Shown in pieces: positions 18,445 through 27,097 of a stretch of 64,000 nt of DNA. The DNA comes from Streptomyces pseudovenezuelae (GTDB lineage Bacteria > Actinomycetota > Actinomycetes > Streptomycetales > Streptomycetaceae). The notes beneath the pieces are model-generated. The model worked only from the letters and a program-made list of their open reading frames with translations. It made no database searches and was not told where the DNA came from. Both the position numbers and the translations under genes were made by a program. The stretch spans positions 62,001 to 126,000 of the forward strand of contig NZ_JARXVH010000008.1 of NCBI RefSeq assembly GCF_029892565.1, read 5' to 3'. Each line of letters starts with the position of its first letter. The first letter of the stretch is position 1.

Positions 18445-18907
18445 CGGTCGTCCCGGCCGCGGCGAAATACCGAGGGCGCCACGGCAGTTCAGCGGTTCCG
18501 CCGAAGTCGCCAATGGATACGGCTCGTTTTTTTGAATTGTCGTCAAGATTCCCGTCACCAGTCCCCTCGGCATTCGGCCGAGGGGACTGGTGCGTGAAAC
18601 GCCTTGCCCGAATAGGCAATTGATCAGGCCCGTAAGTGCATGTGCGCAGCCTGCGCGGGAAGCGGCACCGGCGCCTGGTGCGGCGGGCAGAGGCAGCTCA
18701 GATCCGATAGACGGAGTCGGTCACCGATTCGTCAGCAATTGACGGCCCCGCAAAGGGAGTTCACCCGTACACTGCGGCGTCGAGGGCCGACGATCAGTAG
18801 ACCGGCCCCGCAGGATTTGTACGCGCGAGGTTCCGGCGCATGGACTCGTACGGTCGCCGCGCCCCCACCCGCGCAACATGCTCGGAAATTCTTCTGGAGG
18901 TACACCA
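18445..18907. other. Intergenic region, 463 bp, with a terminator and no gene
   Basis: Apart from the strong hairpin at 18556-18592, I find no coding potential with a ribosome site. The last 150 bp must carry the promoter of the secreted DUF3455 gene; GTGCGGCGTCGAGG and flanks show no clear boxes. Confidence 0.4.
18556..18592. terminator. Strong hairpin terminator, 15-bp stem
   Basis: CACCAGTCCCCTCGG pairs perfectly with CCGAGGGGACTGGTG around a 7-nt loop, about 110 bp after the DUF1684 stop. Confidence 0.8.
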
Positions 18908-19465
18908 ATGAAGCTTGGCAAGCGTGTGGTTCTCACGACCACAGCTGTGGCCGTCGCGACCGTCGGCACGTTCCTGGGCGCGTCGGCCGGTCAGGCGGCG
19001 ACCCCGCAGACCGCGCACCCCGTCGCCGCCGTCGACGTTCCCGACGCGCTGAAGGTCCCGGACGGCAACCGGCTCACCGGCGTCTTCTCCGCCGCCGGCG
19101 TCCAGACCTACACCTGCACCAACGGCGCCTGGACGCTGCTGGAGCCGGCCGCCACCCTGTGGGCCAAGAACGACCGCTCCCACCGCTCCGTCGCCCTCCA
19201 CTCCCGCGGCCCCGTCTGGGTCTCCACGGTGGACGGCAGCGCGGTCAACGGCAGCGCCATAGCCAACTCCCCCAAGACCGGCACCATCCCGGAGCTTCTC
19301 CTGAAGTCGACCGCCACCCGCGGCACCGGGACCTTCGCCGACGTCTCCTACATCCAGCGCCTGAACACGCACGGCGGCGTCGCCCCCACCACGGCCTGCA
19401 CCGGAACCGACCAGGTCAGCGTGGAGTACACCGCCACCTACGCGTTCTACAAGCCCGCCAAGTGA
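18908..19465 (+). CDS. Secreted DUF3455 protein
   Basis: 185 residues. A Sec signal peptide (MKLGKRVVLTTTAVAVATVGTF, cleavage likely after GQA near residue 29) precedes the DUF3455 region: VFSAAGVQTYTCTNGAWTLLEPAATLW, HSRGPVWVSTVDGSAVNG and YIQRLNTHGGVAPTTACTG, with the conserved cysteines in YTC and TAC. The family is exported and of unknown function, with distant fungal relatives. ATG 18908 follows TGGAGG. A 17-bp stem terminator follows directly, so it is monocistronic. Confidence 0.85.
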   Translation: MKLGKRVVLTTTAVAVATVGTFLGASAGQAATPQTAHPVAAVDVPDALKVPDGNRLTGVFSAAGVQTYTCTNGAWTLLEPAATLWAKNDRSHRSVALHSRGPVWVSTVDGSAVNGSAIANSPKTGTIPELLLKSTATRGTGTFADVSYIQRLNTHGGVAPTTACTGTDQVSVEYTATYAFYKPAK

Positions 19466-19484
19466 TGCGATAGGAAGTCGCGCG

Positions 19485-19522
19485 ACGGTGCCCTCCTCGG
19501 ACTCGTCCGAGGAGGGCACCGT
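19485..19522. terminator. Strong hairpin terminator, 17-bp stem
   Basis: ACGGTGCCCTCCTCGGA (19485-19501) pairs with TCCGAGGAGGGCACCGT (19506-19522) around a 4-nt loop, 20 bp after the DUF3455 stop. Confidence 0.85.
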
Positions 19523-19601
19523 TCGCCACTATGCTCAGCCCCGCTCGAACAGTTCGAGCTGAATGACGACCGGCGGACGTCCGGGCCGCCGCGAAGGAAA
19601 C

Positions 19602-21173
19602 GTGAGAGAGCGCGTGATATCCGAAGAGGGCGATCACCAGGCGACGACGAGTGCGCACCGCGGCTCAGGACGGCTGATCGCCGGTCGGTACCACCTCCAC
19701 GACGTCCTTGGCAGAGGCGGCATGGGCACCGTCTGGCGCGCCCACGACCAACTCCTGGACCGCGCGGTCGCCGCAAAGGAACTGCACATCCTCACCCACG
19801 GCGACGAGGAGCACCGCATACGGGTACGCCGCGCGATCCGTGAGGCGCGCGCGGTCGCCCGGGTGTCGCACCCGCATGTGGTGGGCGTCCACGACCTGGT
19901 CGAGTCCGAGGACCGGCTGTGGATCGTCATGGAACTCGTCGAAGGACCCTCGCTGTCCCAGCGGATCGCCGAGAACGGACCGCTCACGCCACAGCACGCC
20001 GCCGCCCTCGGTGTGCAACTGCTCGACGCGTTGGAGGCCGTGCACGCGGCCGGCACCCTGCATCGCGACGTCAAACCCGCCAACGTCCTGCTGCGCCGCG
20101 ACGGCAACGCCGTTCTCACCGACTTCGGCATCGCGGCCCTGGACGACGGCGAGTTCCTGACGACCACCGGCGAACTGGTCGGCTCCCTCGAATTCATGGC
20201 GCCCGAGCGGGTGATGGGGACCGAGGTCGGTCCGGCCTCCGACCTGTGGTCACTGGGCGCGACCCTCGCCACGGTCTGCGGCGGTCAGTCCCCCTTCCGC
20301 AGGCCGGCCCACCCGGCGACGCTGCACGCGGTGGCGTACGAGGAACCCGTCCTGTCCGAGCGACTCGGCCCGCTCTACCCGGTGGTCGAGGCCCTGCTGC
20401 GCAAGTCACCGGACGACCGTCCTCCGGCGGCCACCGCACGTGCCGCGCTGCGGCGCGTCGCGGCGGGTGACACGACCGCCGAGCCGCTGCCGACACCGAC
20501 GGTCCGCGTGCCGCGGTCCTCGCCCTCATCGGCCGACGCGGACACGGTGACCAGCGGCCAGGAGCGGCTCGTCCCGGCCCGGGGGGCCGTACCGACGGCA
20601 CGGCACACCACAACACTCAAGCCCGTACGGGAGTTGCCGGAGCAGTCGTCCCGCTCGGGTCCAACGCGCGTTCTGTGGGCCCTCGTTGGTACGGCGGTGC
20701 TGGCGGCGGGTGTCGGTGGCGGACTGTTCCTCACCGGGACGCCGCCGTTCAAGGAGAACTCGAAGGCGACGACCGCCAGTTACGTCGTCAAGTCGGCGGC
20801 CAGTTGGCAGCCGGTGACCGGAGTGACCGTCCAGCGGGGCGACCGGGTCACGGTGCGGTTCGTCTCGGGACAGTGGACGGCCGACTACCGGAACATGCCC
20901 ATGACCGGGCCTGCGGGCTACGACGCGGCCACCGACAAACTGTTCGCGGGAGCGGTGGACTGCAAGATCAGGCGCGCGTCCCCCTTCGGCAGCCTGCTGG
21001 CACGCCTCACGGGCAAGCAGGGCTACCCGATCCACGCCGTCGGGCGGAAGCTGACCTTCAAGGCGGCCGGGAACGGCGCCCTCGAACTGGCGATGAACGA
21101 CCTCGCCGGATCCTGCTCCCAGGACAACAGGGGCACCCTGACCGTGAAGGTCGTCGTCACGCGCCCGTCGTGA
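19602..21173 (+). CDS. PknB-like Ser/Thr protein kinase with an extracellular lectin-like domain
   Basis: 523 residues from GTG 19602, behind AAGGAA (ATG 19563 is an alternative). Kinase domain residues 30-285: glycine loop GRGGMG, Lys59, catalytic HRDVKPAN (Asp156), DFG at 174-176 and FMAPERV. A Pro/Thr-rich linker leads to one membrane span (about 360-383, LWALVGTAVLAAGVGGGLFL). The outer 140 residues (VTVQRGDRVTVRFVSGQWTADY, and NDLAGSCSQDNRGTLTVKV at the end) are not PASTA repeats; they resemble the PA-IL/LecA-type galactose-binding fold. It may sense an extracellular sugar or polymer. Convergent with the SDR gene, 12 bp between stops. Confidence 0.85.
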   Translation: MRERVISEEGDHQATTSAHRGSGRLIAGRYHLHDVLGRGGMGTVWRAHDQLLDRAVAAKELHILTHGDEEHRIRVRRAIREARAVARVSHPHVVGVHDLVESEDRLWIVMELVEGPSLSQRIAENGPLTPQHAAALGVQLLDALEAVHAAGTLHRDVKPANVLLRRDGNAVLTDFGIAALDDGEFLTTTGELVGSLEFMAPERVMGTEVGPASDLWSLGATLATVCGGQSPFRRPAHPATLHAVAYEEPVLSERLGPLYPVVEALLRKSPDDRPPAATARAALRRVAAGDTTAEPLPTPTVRVPRSSPSSADADTVTSGQERLVPARGAVPTARHTTTLKPVRELPEQSSRSGPTRVLWALVGTAVLAAGVGGGLFLTGTPPFKENSKATTASYVVKSAASWQPVTGVTVQRGDRVTVRFVSGQWTADYRNMPMTGPAGYDAATDKLFAGAVDCKIRRASPFGSLLARLTGKQGYPIHAVGRKLTFKAAGNGALELAMNDLAGSCSQDNRGTLTVKVVVTRPS

Positions 21174-21185
21174 CCCCGTCCCTCC

Positions 21186-21962
21186 TCACCGAGGGCTCAT
21201 CGCGATGACCGCGTCCCGGCGGCTCAGCGCCCCGAGCGGCGACGCCCCGGTCGGGTCCGGACCCCCGGCGATCCAGGTGGGCCCGTCGCCCAGGTGGGCC
21301 AAGGCCTCCTCCGCCACGTCCTGGGGGTCTGCGAGAGCACCGAGAGGCGCGTCCCCGTCACCGAGGAGGCGGCGCAGCGAGGGCGTGTCGGTGCGGCCCA
21401 ACACGAGGGCCAGGACGTCCACTCCGTGCCCGCGCCACTCCGCCCACAGGGACTCGGCGAGTACCAAGCCGAAGGCCTTGGTGGCGCCGTAGGTGGCACG
21501 GGTCGCGCCGCCGGCCCACGCCGCCCCGGACGTCACGAGGACCACACCGCCGTGTCCCCGGGCGGCCATCGGGGCACCGAAGTGGTGGACCGTTTCGAGG
21601 GCGGTCACGCAGTTGCGGCGCACCAGGCTCAGGTGGGCCGGCAGGCCACGGTCGAGGAAGTCGGCGGTACTGTCGTCGCTTCCTGCGTTGTAGACGAACA
21701 GGCCGATCTCCAAGTCGGCGGTGGCGGCGGCGAGTTCGGCCAGGGCAACGGGTGCGGCGAGGTCGAGGGGGACGGTGCGGACCTGGACGCCGTATTCGAG
21801 GGAGACGGTGTCCGCCGTCTCCTTGAGCACGGGCACGCGTCGGGCCACCAGGACGACGTTGATTCCGCGGGCGGCCATCGCCCTGGCGAACGCGGCTCCC
21901 ACACCGTCGGATCCTCCGGCGACGATGCCCCAAGGGCCGTACGCGGCAGTCATGGTGGTCAT
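21186..21962 (-). CDS. SDR-family oxidoreductase
   Basis: 258 residues. A Rossmann start (WGIVAGGSDGVGAAFARAMAARG), NAG in FVYNAGSDD, Ser in VTSGAAWAGGAT and the catalytic YGATK. The glycine motif GGSDGVG and wide binding region are typical of classical SDRs acting on sterol-, keto- or hydroxyacyl-like compounds. It is the last gene of a leftward operon of four (Zn-dehydrogenase, SnoaL-like, hydroxyisobutyrate dehydrogenase-like, SDR) with a gap of 9 bp to the preceding gene. Start ATG 21962; ATG 21953 is possible. Confidence 0.87.
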   Translation of the reverse strand: MTTMTAAYGPWGIVAGGSDGVGAAFARAMAARGINVVLVARRVPVLKETADTVSLEYGVQVRTVPLDLAAPVALAELAAATADLEIGLFVYNAGSDDSTADFLDRGLPAHLSLVRRNCVTALETVHHFGAPMAARGHGGVVLVTSGAAWAGGATRATYGATKAFGLVLAESLWAEWRGHGVDVLALVLGRTDTPSLRRLLGDGDAPLGALADPQDVAEEALAHLGDGPTWIAGGPDPTGASPLGALSRRDAVIAMSPR

Positions 21963-21971
21963 TACCCTTCG

Positions 21972-22810
21972 TCAACTGGTGCTCGGGTCGGGCGACTTGC
22001 GCAGCACGCGTTTCTCGACCGCCTCGGAGGCCAGTACGGTGCCGATGATTCCGAGGTCCACGCCCGCCCGGTCGGCGACCTCGCGGACCGTGCCGACGTC
22101 CTTGCTCATCAGGTCGGCCAGGCGGTCGGCGACCGAATCGACCGAGCCACCGCGCGCCACGACCTGCAGGGCCCGGCTCGCACCGCTGCCCTGCTGGAGG
22201 GCGGCCAGCACGGTCGACTCCCCCAGGCCCAGCGACTCGGCAAGTCGTACGGCGTCGACGGCCAGGCCCACCTGCGCCACGAACAGGGCGTTGTTGACGA
22301 GCTTGAGCCGCTGCCCGTCACCGGCCGTGCCCACATGCAGGACGGGTGAGGCGTACGTGGCGAGGAGCGGGCGCACACGGTCCAGCGCGGACTCGTCACC
22401 GCCGACCCACAGCGTGAGCCGGCCGTCTCGGATGTCGTGCGGTCCGCCGGAGAGGGCAGCGTCCAGTACGTCCACGCCCCGCGCCGCACCCGCCTCGGCG
22501 ACGGCGTCGACGGTGGCCGGATCGCAGGTCGTGTGCTGGACGAGGGTCGCGCCCGGGCGCATGGCCGCGACGGCACCGTCCGGGCCGAGGCAGACTTCGC
22601 GCACCTGTGCGTCCGTCAACACCGTGACGAACACGGCGTCGACGCCTTCGACCGTCGCCGGGACCGTGTCGGCGACGGTCGGTCCGTCGGCGGTCGCAGC
22701 GGCACGGGTGTGTGGGTGGCGGACGTGGACGGTGACGTCGTGCCCGGCGGCCGTCAACCGGTCGATCATGGGGCGGCCCATACGGCCGGTCCGATGAATC
22801 CGATCCTCAC
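21972..22810 (-). pseudogene. 3-Hydroxyisobutyrate dehydrogenase-family protein with one apparent frameshift
   Basis: A GTG at 22810 sits four bases after AGGAGG and encodes VRIGFIGP. Adding one C in the CC run near 22785-22790 joins this to GRMGRPMIDRLTAAGHDVTVHVR and the remaining 260 residues. These contain the substrate-binding DAALSGGPHDIRDGRLTLWVGG and the catalytic lysine region GDGQRLKLVNNALF. The restored protein (about 279 residues) is a complete NAD-dependent beta-hydroxyacid dehydrogenase. The break removes the GxGxxG loop from the main frame. With everything else intact, a sequencing error is at least as likely as a true mutation. Confidence 0.8.
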
Positions 22811-22862
22811 TTCGCCTCCTACGGCGGTGCGACGGCGGGGCAGTGCGATAGGGCGGATGTGG

Positions 22863-23423
22863 TCAGTCGGTCTCGGCGACGGGATCGGAGCCGGAGTCCG
22901 GCCGCGGCGGCGCCGGCAACTCGCGGTGCCCGGCGGTGCCGTCGAGGTTCGCGTTGACGCGCTCGACGACACGCCAGCCGTGTGCGGTGCGCGCCCAGCG
23001 CCAGGTGTTGGCCGACACCCGGGCCACCCAGAACCGGTCGGCGTCCGGGTCCCAGCGGATGTTGAGGGCGTAGCCGCGGCCCGTGGCCCGGTCCCCGTCG
23101 ACCTGGATGTGCGGCACGGTGAGCACGTGCGCGGCGCCGTTGCGGATCAGGTGCTGGTGGCCGGTGCCGTGGACCATGCCGCTGATGTCCTCATGACCGC
23201 GCATCGTGAAGTGGCCGACGACGTCGAAGACCCCGTCCTCGGTCCACAGTTCGGCCGCCGCCTCGCCCGAGCCGCTGTCGACCGCCGGACCGTACCGGGC
23301 GACCAACTGCACGATCTCCGCCTGGCCCTCCAGCACGCGGACCTTCTCGGTCAACTCCTTGACTGCGGAACGGAGTTCCGTCAACTCCGAGACAGTGGAG
23401 TGGAGTTCGTCGATCTCGTTCAC
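22863..23423 (-). CDS. SnoaL-like nuclear transport factor 2 family protein with a coiled-coil start
   Basis: 186 residues from GTG 23423 behind GAAGGG. Residues about 5-35 form a heptad coiled coil (LHSTVSELTELRSAVKELTEKVRVLEG). Residues 36-165 are a SnoaL_4-type alpha+beta barrel (VARYGPAVDSGSGEAAAELWTEDGVFDV, GAAHVLTVPHIQVDGDRATGRGYAL and a C-terminal strand GWRVVERVN). Such proteins are small isomerases, dehydratases or hydrolases of ring systems. Second gene of the leftward four-gene operon. The coiled coil suggests an oligomer beyond the usual dimer or trimer. Confidence 0.8.
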   Translation of the reverse strand: MNEIDELHSTVSELTELRSAVKELTEKVRVLEGQAEIVQLVARYGPAVDSGSGEAAAELWTEDGVFDVVGHFTMRGHEDISGMVHGTGHQHLIRNGAAHVLTVPHIQVDGDRATGRGYALNIRWDPDADRFWVARVSANTWRWARTAHGWRVVERVNANLDGTAGHRELPAPPRPDSGSDPVAETD

Positions 23424-23443
23424 GGTGCGGTCCCTTCCATCGG

Positions 23444-24463
23444 TCAGGGCACGACGACAATGCGGGCCGGAGCATCCGCAGCGCGTGCGGCGTCGAGAGC
23501 GGTGGGCACCTCGTCGAGTCCGACGGTGCGGCCCAGCATCGGCCGGACGTCGAGGCGCCCCGAACAGACCGCGTCGAACGCCTCGTTCCAGTGGTCGGGC
23601 GTCGGCCCGCCGCCGAACTGGATGCTGATGCCCTTGCGTTTGGCGGTGAGGGTGCGGAGCAGGTCGCCCTGGGGCGGGCCGCCCATGGAGAAGATCCGGG
23701 TGCCCCTCGCACTCCCCTTGATGATCGAGTCGAGTACGCCGGGCAGCCCGACGCACTCGAAGACGACGCACCCCACGTCACCGGTGCCGGCCACCTCCCG
23801 CCACGCCTCGTACGGCGACACCTCGGCGGGATCCGCGACCACGTCGGCGCCCATGGCGGTGGCCGTCCTCCGGCGCGAGGCCACGAGGCCGGCCGCGACG
23901 ACGGGGCCGACCCCAAGTGACCGCAGTGCGGCGACAGTCGACAGGCAGATGGCTCCGCAGCCGATGACGAGCGGGACCTCCCGTGCGGTCAACCGGGCGC
24001 GGGAGGCGGCAGACCAGCCGACCGCGATCGCGTCGGCGACACAGACGAGTTCACTGGTCAGGTCGGATGCGACCGGACGGGTCAGCGCCTCGGTGAGGAG
24101 GAACAACCCGCCGAAGCCGCCGGGTGATTCGGGGTTCTGCCCGATGATCCGCCGACCGCCGGGCACGACCACGATCGGCAGTGAACTCACCCGGGCACCC
24201 ACGGGGATCCGCCGCTCCGTGCCGGGACCGTGGCCGACGACCTCGGCGCAGTACTCGTGCCCCATGACGATGTCGACGTCCTGGTCGTAGGTGGACATGC
24301 CGCTGTCGTCGTCGAGACCGGCCTCCGGGTGGTCCATGAACTGCAGGTCGGACGCGCAGATCCCGCAGGCCGGCGAGCGGACGAGAAGCTGACCGGGGCC
24401 GGGTACGGGGTCCTTGATCGTCCTCGCCCGCACCGTTCCGTTCCGCAGCACGGCAGCGCGCAT
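23444..24463 (-). CDS. Zinc-dependent alcohol dehydrogenase (MDR family)
   Basis: 339 residues. Zinc ligands fit CGICASDLQF and GHEYCAEVVG, the cofactor fold appears as VPLVIGCGAICLSTVAALRSLG, and ECVG and GPTPDHWNEAF lie in the substrate region. The structural-zinc cysteine cluster (four Cys between residues 90 and 110) is missing, so it is a one-zinc MDR enzyme. ATG 24463 follows GAGGAG. First gene of the leftward operon and divergent from a TetR gene; likely oxidises an alcohol whose product is handled by the SnoaL and dehydrogenase genes below. Confidence 0.85.
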   Translation of the reverse strand: MRAAVLRNGTVRARTIKDPVPGPGQLLVRSPACGICASDLQFMDHPEAGLDDDSGMSTYDQDVDIVMGHEYCAEVVGHGPGTERRIPVGARVSSLPIVVVPGGRRIIGQNPESPGGFGGLFLLTEALTRPVASDLTSELVCVADAIAVGWSAASRARLTAREVPLVIGCGAICLSTVAALRSLGVGPVVAAGLVASRRRTATAMGADVVADPAEVSPYEAWREVAGTGDVGCVVFECVGLPGVLDSIIKGSARGTRIFSMGGPPQGDLLRTLTAKRKGISIQFGGGPTPDHWNEAFDAVCSGRLDVRPMLGRTVGLDEVPTALDAARAADAPARIVVVP

Positions 24464-24563
24464 CGGCCACTCCTCGGTGGGGGGCGTGCGGGGCATTCGC
24501 GTCACAGGGCGCCGGCGTCCGCGAACTCCGGTGCCCATACCGGACGTTGCCTTCGGACTCTAG

Positions 24564-24593
24564 CGACAACGTCGTATTTATAGAAGACGGTCT
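24564..24593. promoter_or_regulatory. Short dyads in the TetR/dehydrogenase divergent gap
   Basis: CGAC-AAC-GTCG (24564-24574) and AGAC-G-GTCT (24585-24593) flank an AT-rich TATTTATAG. The position is right for an operator of the TetR gene at 24637, but the arms are only 4 bp. Confidence 0.35.
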
Positions 24594-24636
24594 CCTGAAA
24601 TTAGCCACCGGCGAGGGGTCCACCTGGGCCGTTACC

Positions 24637-25230
24637 ATGGCGGCCGTGGCAGACTCCGGACGACGCCCTGGCCGCCCGCGCGACACGACGATCGACGAGC
24701 GTGCGCTCGCCGCGACGCGTGAGTTGTTGGTGCGGCGCGGATTCGAGGCGACGACGATCCAGTCCGTCGCCGAACACGCGGGGGTGCACTCCTCCGCGCT
24801 GTACCGGCGTTGGCCCTCTCGCATCGAACTCATCGCGGAGGCCACCTTCCCCGGCCTCGACCAGCACGCCGTCGAGCCGACCGGTCAACTCAGCGCGGAT
24901 CTACGGCGGTTCGCACGCGCCTACCTGGCCGCGTTCACCACCCCCGTGGCCCGAGCGGCCGCGGCCGGGCTGCTGGCGCACAACCAGTCGTCGTCCCGGC
25001 CGCGCTCGCCCGAACTGACCCTGCGGGTCTCCGCGCGCCCCCAGTTCCACGCCATCCTGCGTGCCGCGCCGCCGGAGCACGTCGACCCCGCCGTCGACCC
25101 GGACGACGTCTTCGACATGCTCCTCGGCGCGATCCTCGCCCGCGTTCTGCTGCCTGGCGCCACGGCCCGCCGCACACCGGTCGAGCGGACCGTGGGCCTG
25201 ATCATCCGCCTGCTCGCACCGGTGAGTTGA
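24637..25230 (+). CDS. TetR-family regulator
   Basis: 197 residues from ATG 24637. The HTH is TTIDERALAATRELLVRRGFEATTIQSVAEHAGVHSSALYRRWPSRIELIAEA (about residues 18-71), followed by a TetR_C-type helical domain ending in RTVGLIIRLLAPVS. GTG 24646 is another possible start; no good ribosome site is visible for either, so a leaderless or weakly translated transcript is possible. Divergent from the four-gene dehydrogenase operon, the likely target. Confidence 0.82.
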   Translation: MAAVADSGRRPGRPRDTTIDERALAATRELLVRRGFEATTIQSVAEHAGVHSSALYRRWPSRIELIAEATFPGLDQHAVEPTGQLSADLRRFARAYLAAFTTPVARAAAAGLLAHNQSSSRPRSPELTLRVSARPQFHAILRAAPPEHVDPAVDPDDVFDMLLGAILARVLLPGATARRTPVERTVGLIIRLLAPVS

Positions 25231-25257
25231 GATCCCCGACGGGCACCGGTCCGCGGA

Positions 25258-26040
25258 TCACTTGAGGTCGGACAGCGACTTGCCGACGTCCGCCAGGGTC
25301 ATCGGCTTGCCGTAGTCGCCCTTGTACTTGTAGGCGGGTGCGTCGCAGCGGTAGGCGCCGTCGTCGGGCCGGAAGCCGGCCGCCCGCCAGCCCTTCGGTG
25401 TCGCCTCGACGATGGAGTAGCACTTGGGCGGGATGTTGTTCTTGCTCAGATCGGCCGGGGCCTGGAGTCCGCCGCCGGTCCACTCGGTCTGCTCGACCGC
25501 GTTGTCGTAGACGCACCTGCGCGTCACCGTGGCGCAGTCGCGGGCGGCGGTGGCGAACAGCAGCCAGGCCGAGAAGGCGCGCAGCACCGGGTAGGTGACC
25601 GCCTTGGCGGGGGCGTACTTCTTGAACAGGTCGATGACCTGCTGGGTCGCCGGGTTGGCGGAGGCGCTCTCCAGGGGTGCGGTGGCGGACAGTTCGGCGT
25701 AGTTGTGCTGCTTCGCCAGTGCGGGGCCCGCCAGTTGCAGGAACGCCGGGCCGTAGGCGTTGCTGTTGGCATCGATCCAGTCGGGGGCGTGGCCGAGGTT
25801 GCTGAGTGCCTGTTCCAGCTTGGCGAGGCTCGCGGAGTCGCCGAGGAAGACCAGGCCCTTGACGCCCTTGGTCTTGATGGACTGGGCGTACGGCGTCCAG
25901 TCGGAGACGCCGGCCGCCGGGTAGAGGTCGCTGTAGGTGACCTTGCCGCCGAGGCCGCCGATGCCCTCCTTGGAATGGCCGGAGCAGCCGGCCAGCAGTA
26001 CCGCGGCCGCGGTGACCGCGCCCATGAGCAGCCTGCGCAA
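25258..26040 (-). CDS. Shortened periplasmic-binding-type lipoprotein (branched-chain amino acid family)
   Basis: 260 residues, against about 400 in the Peripla_BP_6 family. It starts at TTG 26040, four bases after GAGGAGG. A lipobox LLAGC (Cys19) follows a short signal. From residue 30 onward, KVTYSDLYPAAGVSDWTPYAQSIKTKGVKGLVFLGD corresponds to the middle of full-length proteins; the first lobe of about 150 residues is missing. The C-terminal part has CYSIVEATPKGWRAAGF. Flanks look clean, so this is an internal deletion rather than a frameshift. No ABC transporter genes are adjacent, and ligand binding is doubtful. Confidence 0.7.
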   Translation of the reverse strand: MRRLLMGAVTAAAVLLAGCSGHSKEGIGGLGGKVTYSDLYPAAGVSDWTPYAQSIKTKGVKGLVFLGDSASLAKLEQALSNLGHAPDWIDANSNAYGPAFLQLAGPALAKQHNYAELSATAPLESASANPATQQVIDLFKKYAPAKAVTYPVLRAFSAWLLFATAARDCATVTRRCVYDNAVEQTEWTGGGLQAPADLSKNNIPPKCYSIVEATPKGWRAAGFRPDDGAYRCDAPAYKYKGDYGKPMTLADVGKSLSDLK

Positions 26041-26296
26041 GGTGCCTCCTCGGGGAGGTTCGGACGTCGTCGAAAGGCTTCGGTTCGTCGCGCGGAAAGT
26101 ACATTCTCTGAATCAGCCAATTAAGCCCTCACACAAGAGAACCTAATACTCCCCTGGTCGAAGGCTCCCGCCGACCGTTGCCCCGCGCGCTTGGGCCACT
26201 TCGTGGCCGGATCTCAACTCCCCGCAGATTCATGCTCGTTGGCGGGTACTCATCTCTGACACGACGTGGTGTGCAGGGTGGGGGGAGCTGGCCCTG

Positions 26297-26998
26297 ATGG
26301 CGCAGGCGCAGGAACACTCGGCGATGGGCCGCTCGCGGTGGGCCCGGCGCCGGCAGACCGTACTGGAGTTACGCAGGTCGGGGCGCTACGGCCCCCGGTT
26401 CCGCGACGTGCTGTCCGGGCTCACCGGACTCGTGATCGTCGTCTGCGCCGGCGTCACGGCACTGGCCCTGTCGTATCGCGCGTTCGGCCCGGTCGCCCCC
26501 GCCGCGATCCTCGTCCTGCTCACGCTCGTGGCCGTCGCCGTGCACCGTCGGCGCCGCCCGCTGGCCCGCCGCCGGCGCGGCTACTACACACCGGAGGAGC
26601 TGACCGAACTCGACGTGCCGGAGCTGGTCCTCGCGGTGGCGCGGATGCTGCGCAGGGACGGCTGGCGGGTCCTGCCGCTGCCCGCACAGGACCGGCCCGC
26701 CCTGGCCGCCCGCGACGACCAGGGGCGACTGCTGGTCGTGGGGTTCCGCCCGGTGGCCGAGCCCTTACCCGACGAGGAACCGGTCTGGCGCCGTCGCTCG
26801 AAGGGCCGGGGAAAGGCGGGCCCCGACCTCCGTCTCGTCGTGCACCGCGGAACGTTCGCCGCCAGAGACGTCCGCTGGGCGGCCCGCCAGGGCCATGTCC
26901 ACCTCATCGACGGAACCCGTCTGGAGCGCTGGGCCCACGGCACCCCGCTGTACGACCTCGGTGACACCCCGGCGGCGCGTGCCCTGCCGGATTCCTGA
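26297..26998 (+). CDS. Membrane protein with a restriction endonuclease-like domain
   Basis: 233 residues. A basic N-terminus leads to two membrane spans (about 38-60 LTGLVIVVCAGVTALALSY and 63-82 PVAPAAILVLLTLVAVAVH), a basic loop RRRRPLARRRRG, and a soluble domain (about 95-225). That domain has ELVLAVARMLRRDGWRVLPLP, LVVGFRPV and a late VRWAARQGHVHLIDGTRLERWA, the outline of Mrr_cat/PD-(D/E)XK proteins anchored in actinobacterial membranes. Catalytic residues are not clear. It precedes mutA on the same strand but is separated by an inverted repeat. Confidence 0.6.
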   Translation: MAQAQEHSAMGRSRWARRRQTVLELRRSGRYGPRFRDVLSGLTGLVIVVCAGVTALALSYRAFGPVAPAAILVLLTLVAVAVHRRRRPLARRRRGYYTPEELTELDVPELVLAVARMLRRDGWRVLPLPAQDRPALAARDDQGRLLVVGFRPVAEPLPDEEPVWRRRSKGRGKAGPDLRLVVHRGTFAARDVRWAARQGHVHLIDGTRLERWAHGTPLYDLGDTPAARALPDS

Positions 26999-27032
26999 GC
27001 CTTGCGCGCCGGAGAGGTCCCGGTCACACCCT

Positions 27033-27066
27033 CAGCGAGGGAAAGCTCACACGGTGTGCCTCGCTG
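27033..27066. repeat. Inverted repeat before mutA
   Basis: CAGCGAGG (27033-27040) and CCTCGCTG (27059-27066) enclose CACAC-G-GTGTG. It lies 32 bp before the mutA start and could be an operator or a hairpin ending the upstream transcript. Too short for a cobalamin riboswitch. Confidence 0.5.
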
Positions 27067-27097
27067 CAGCTCAAGTGATCTGCCCTAGCATCCGAGC

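Noticed and set aside
26999-27097. Cobalamin riboswitch before mutA
   Set aside because: The gap is only 99 bp and shows only a short inverted repeat; a B12 riboswitch needs about 200 nt and a conserved B12 box.
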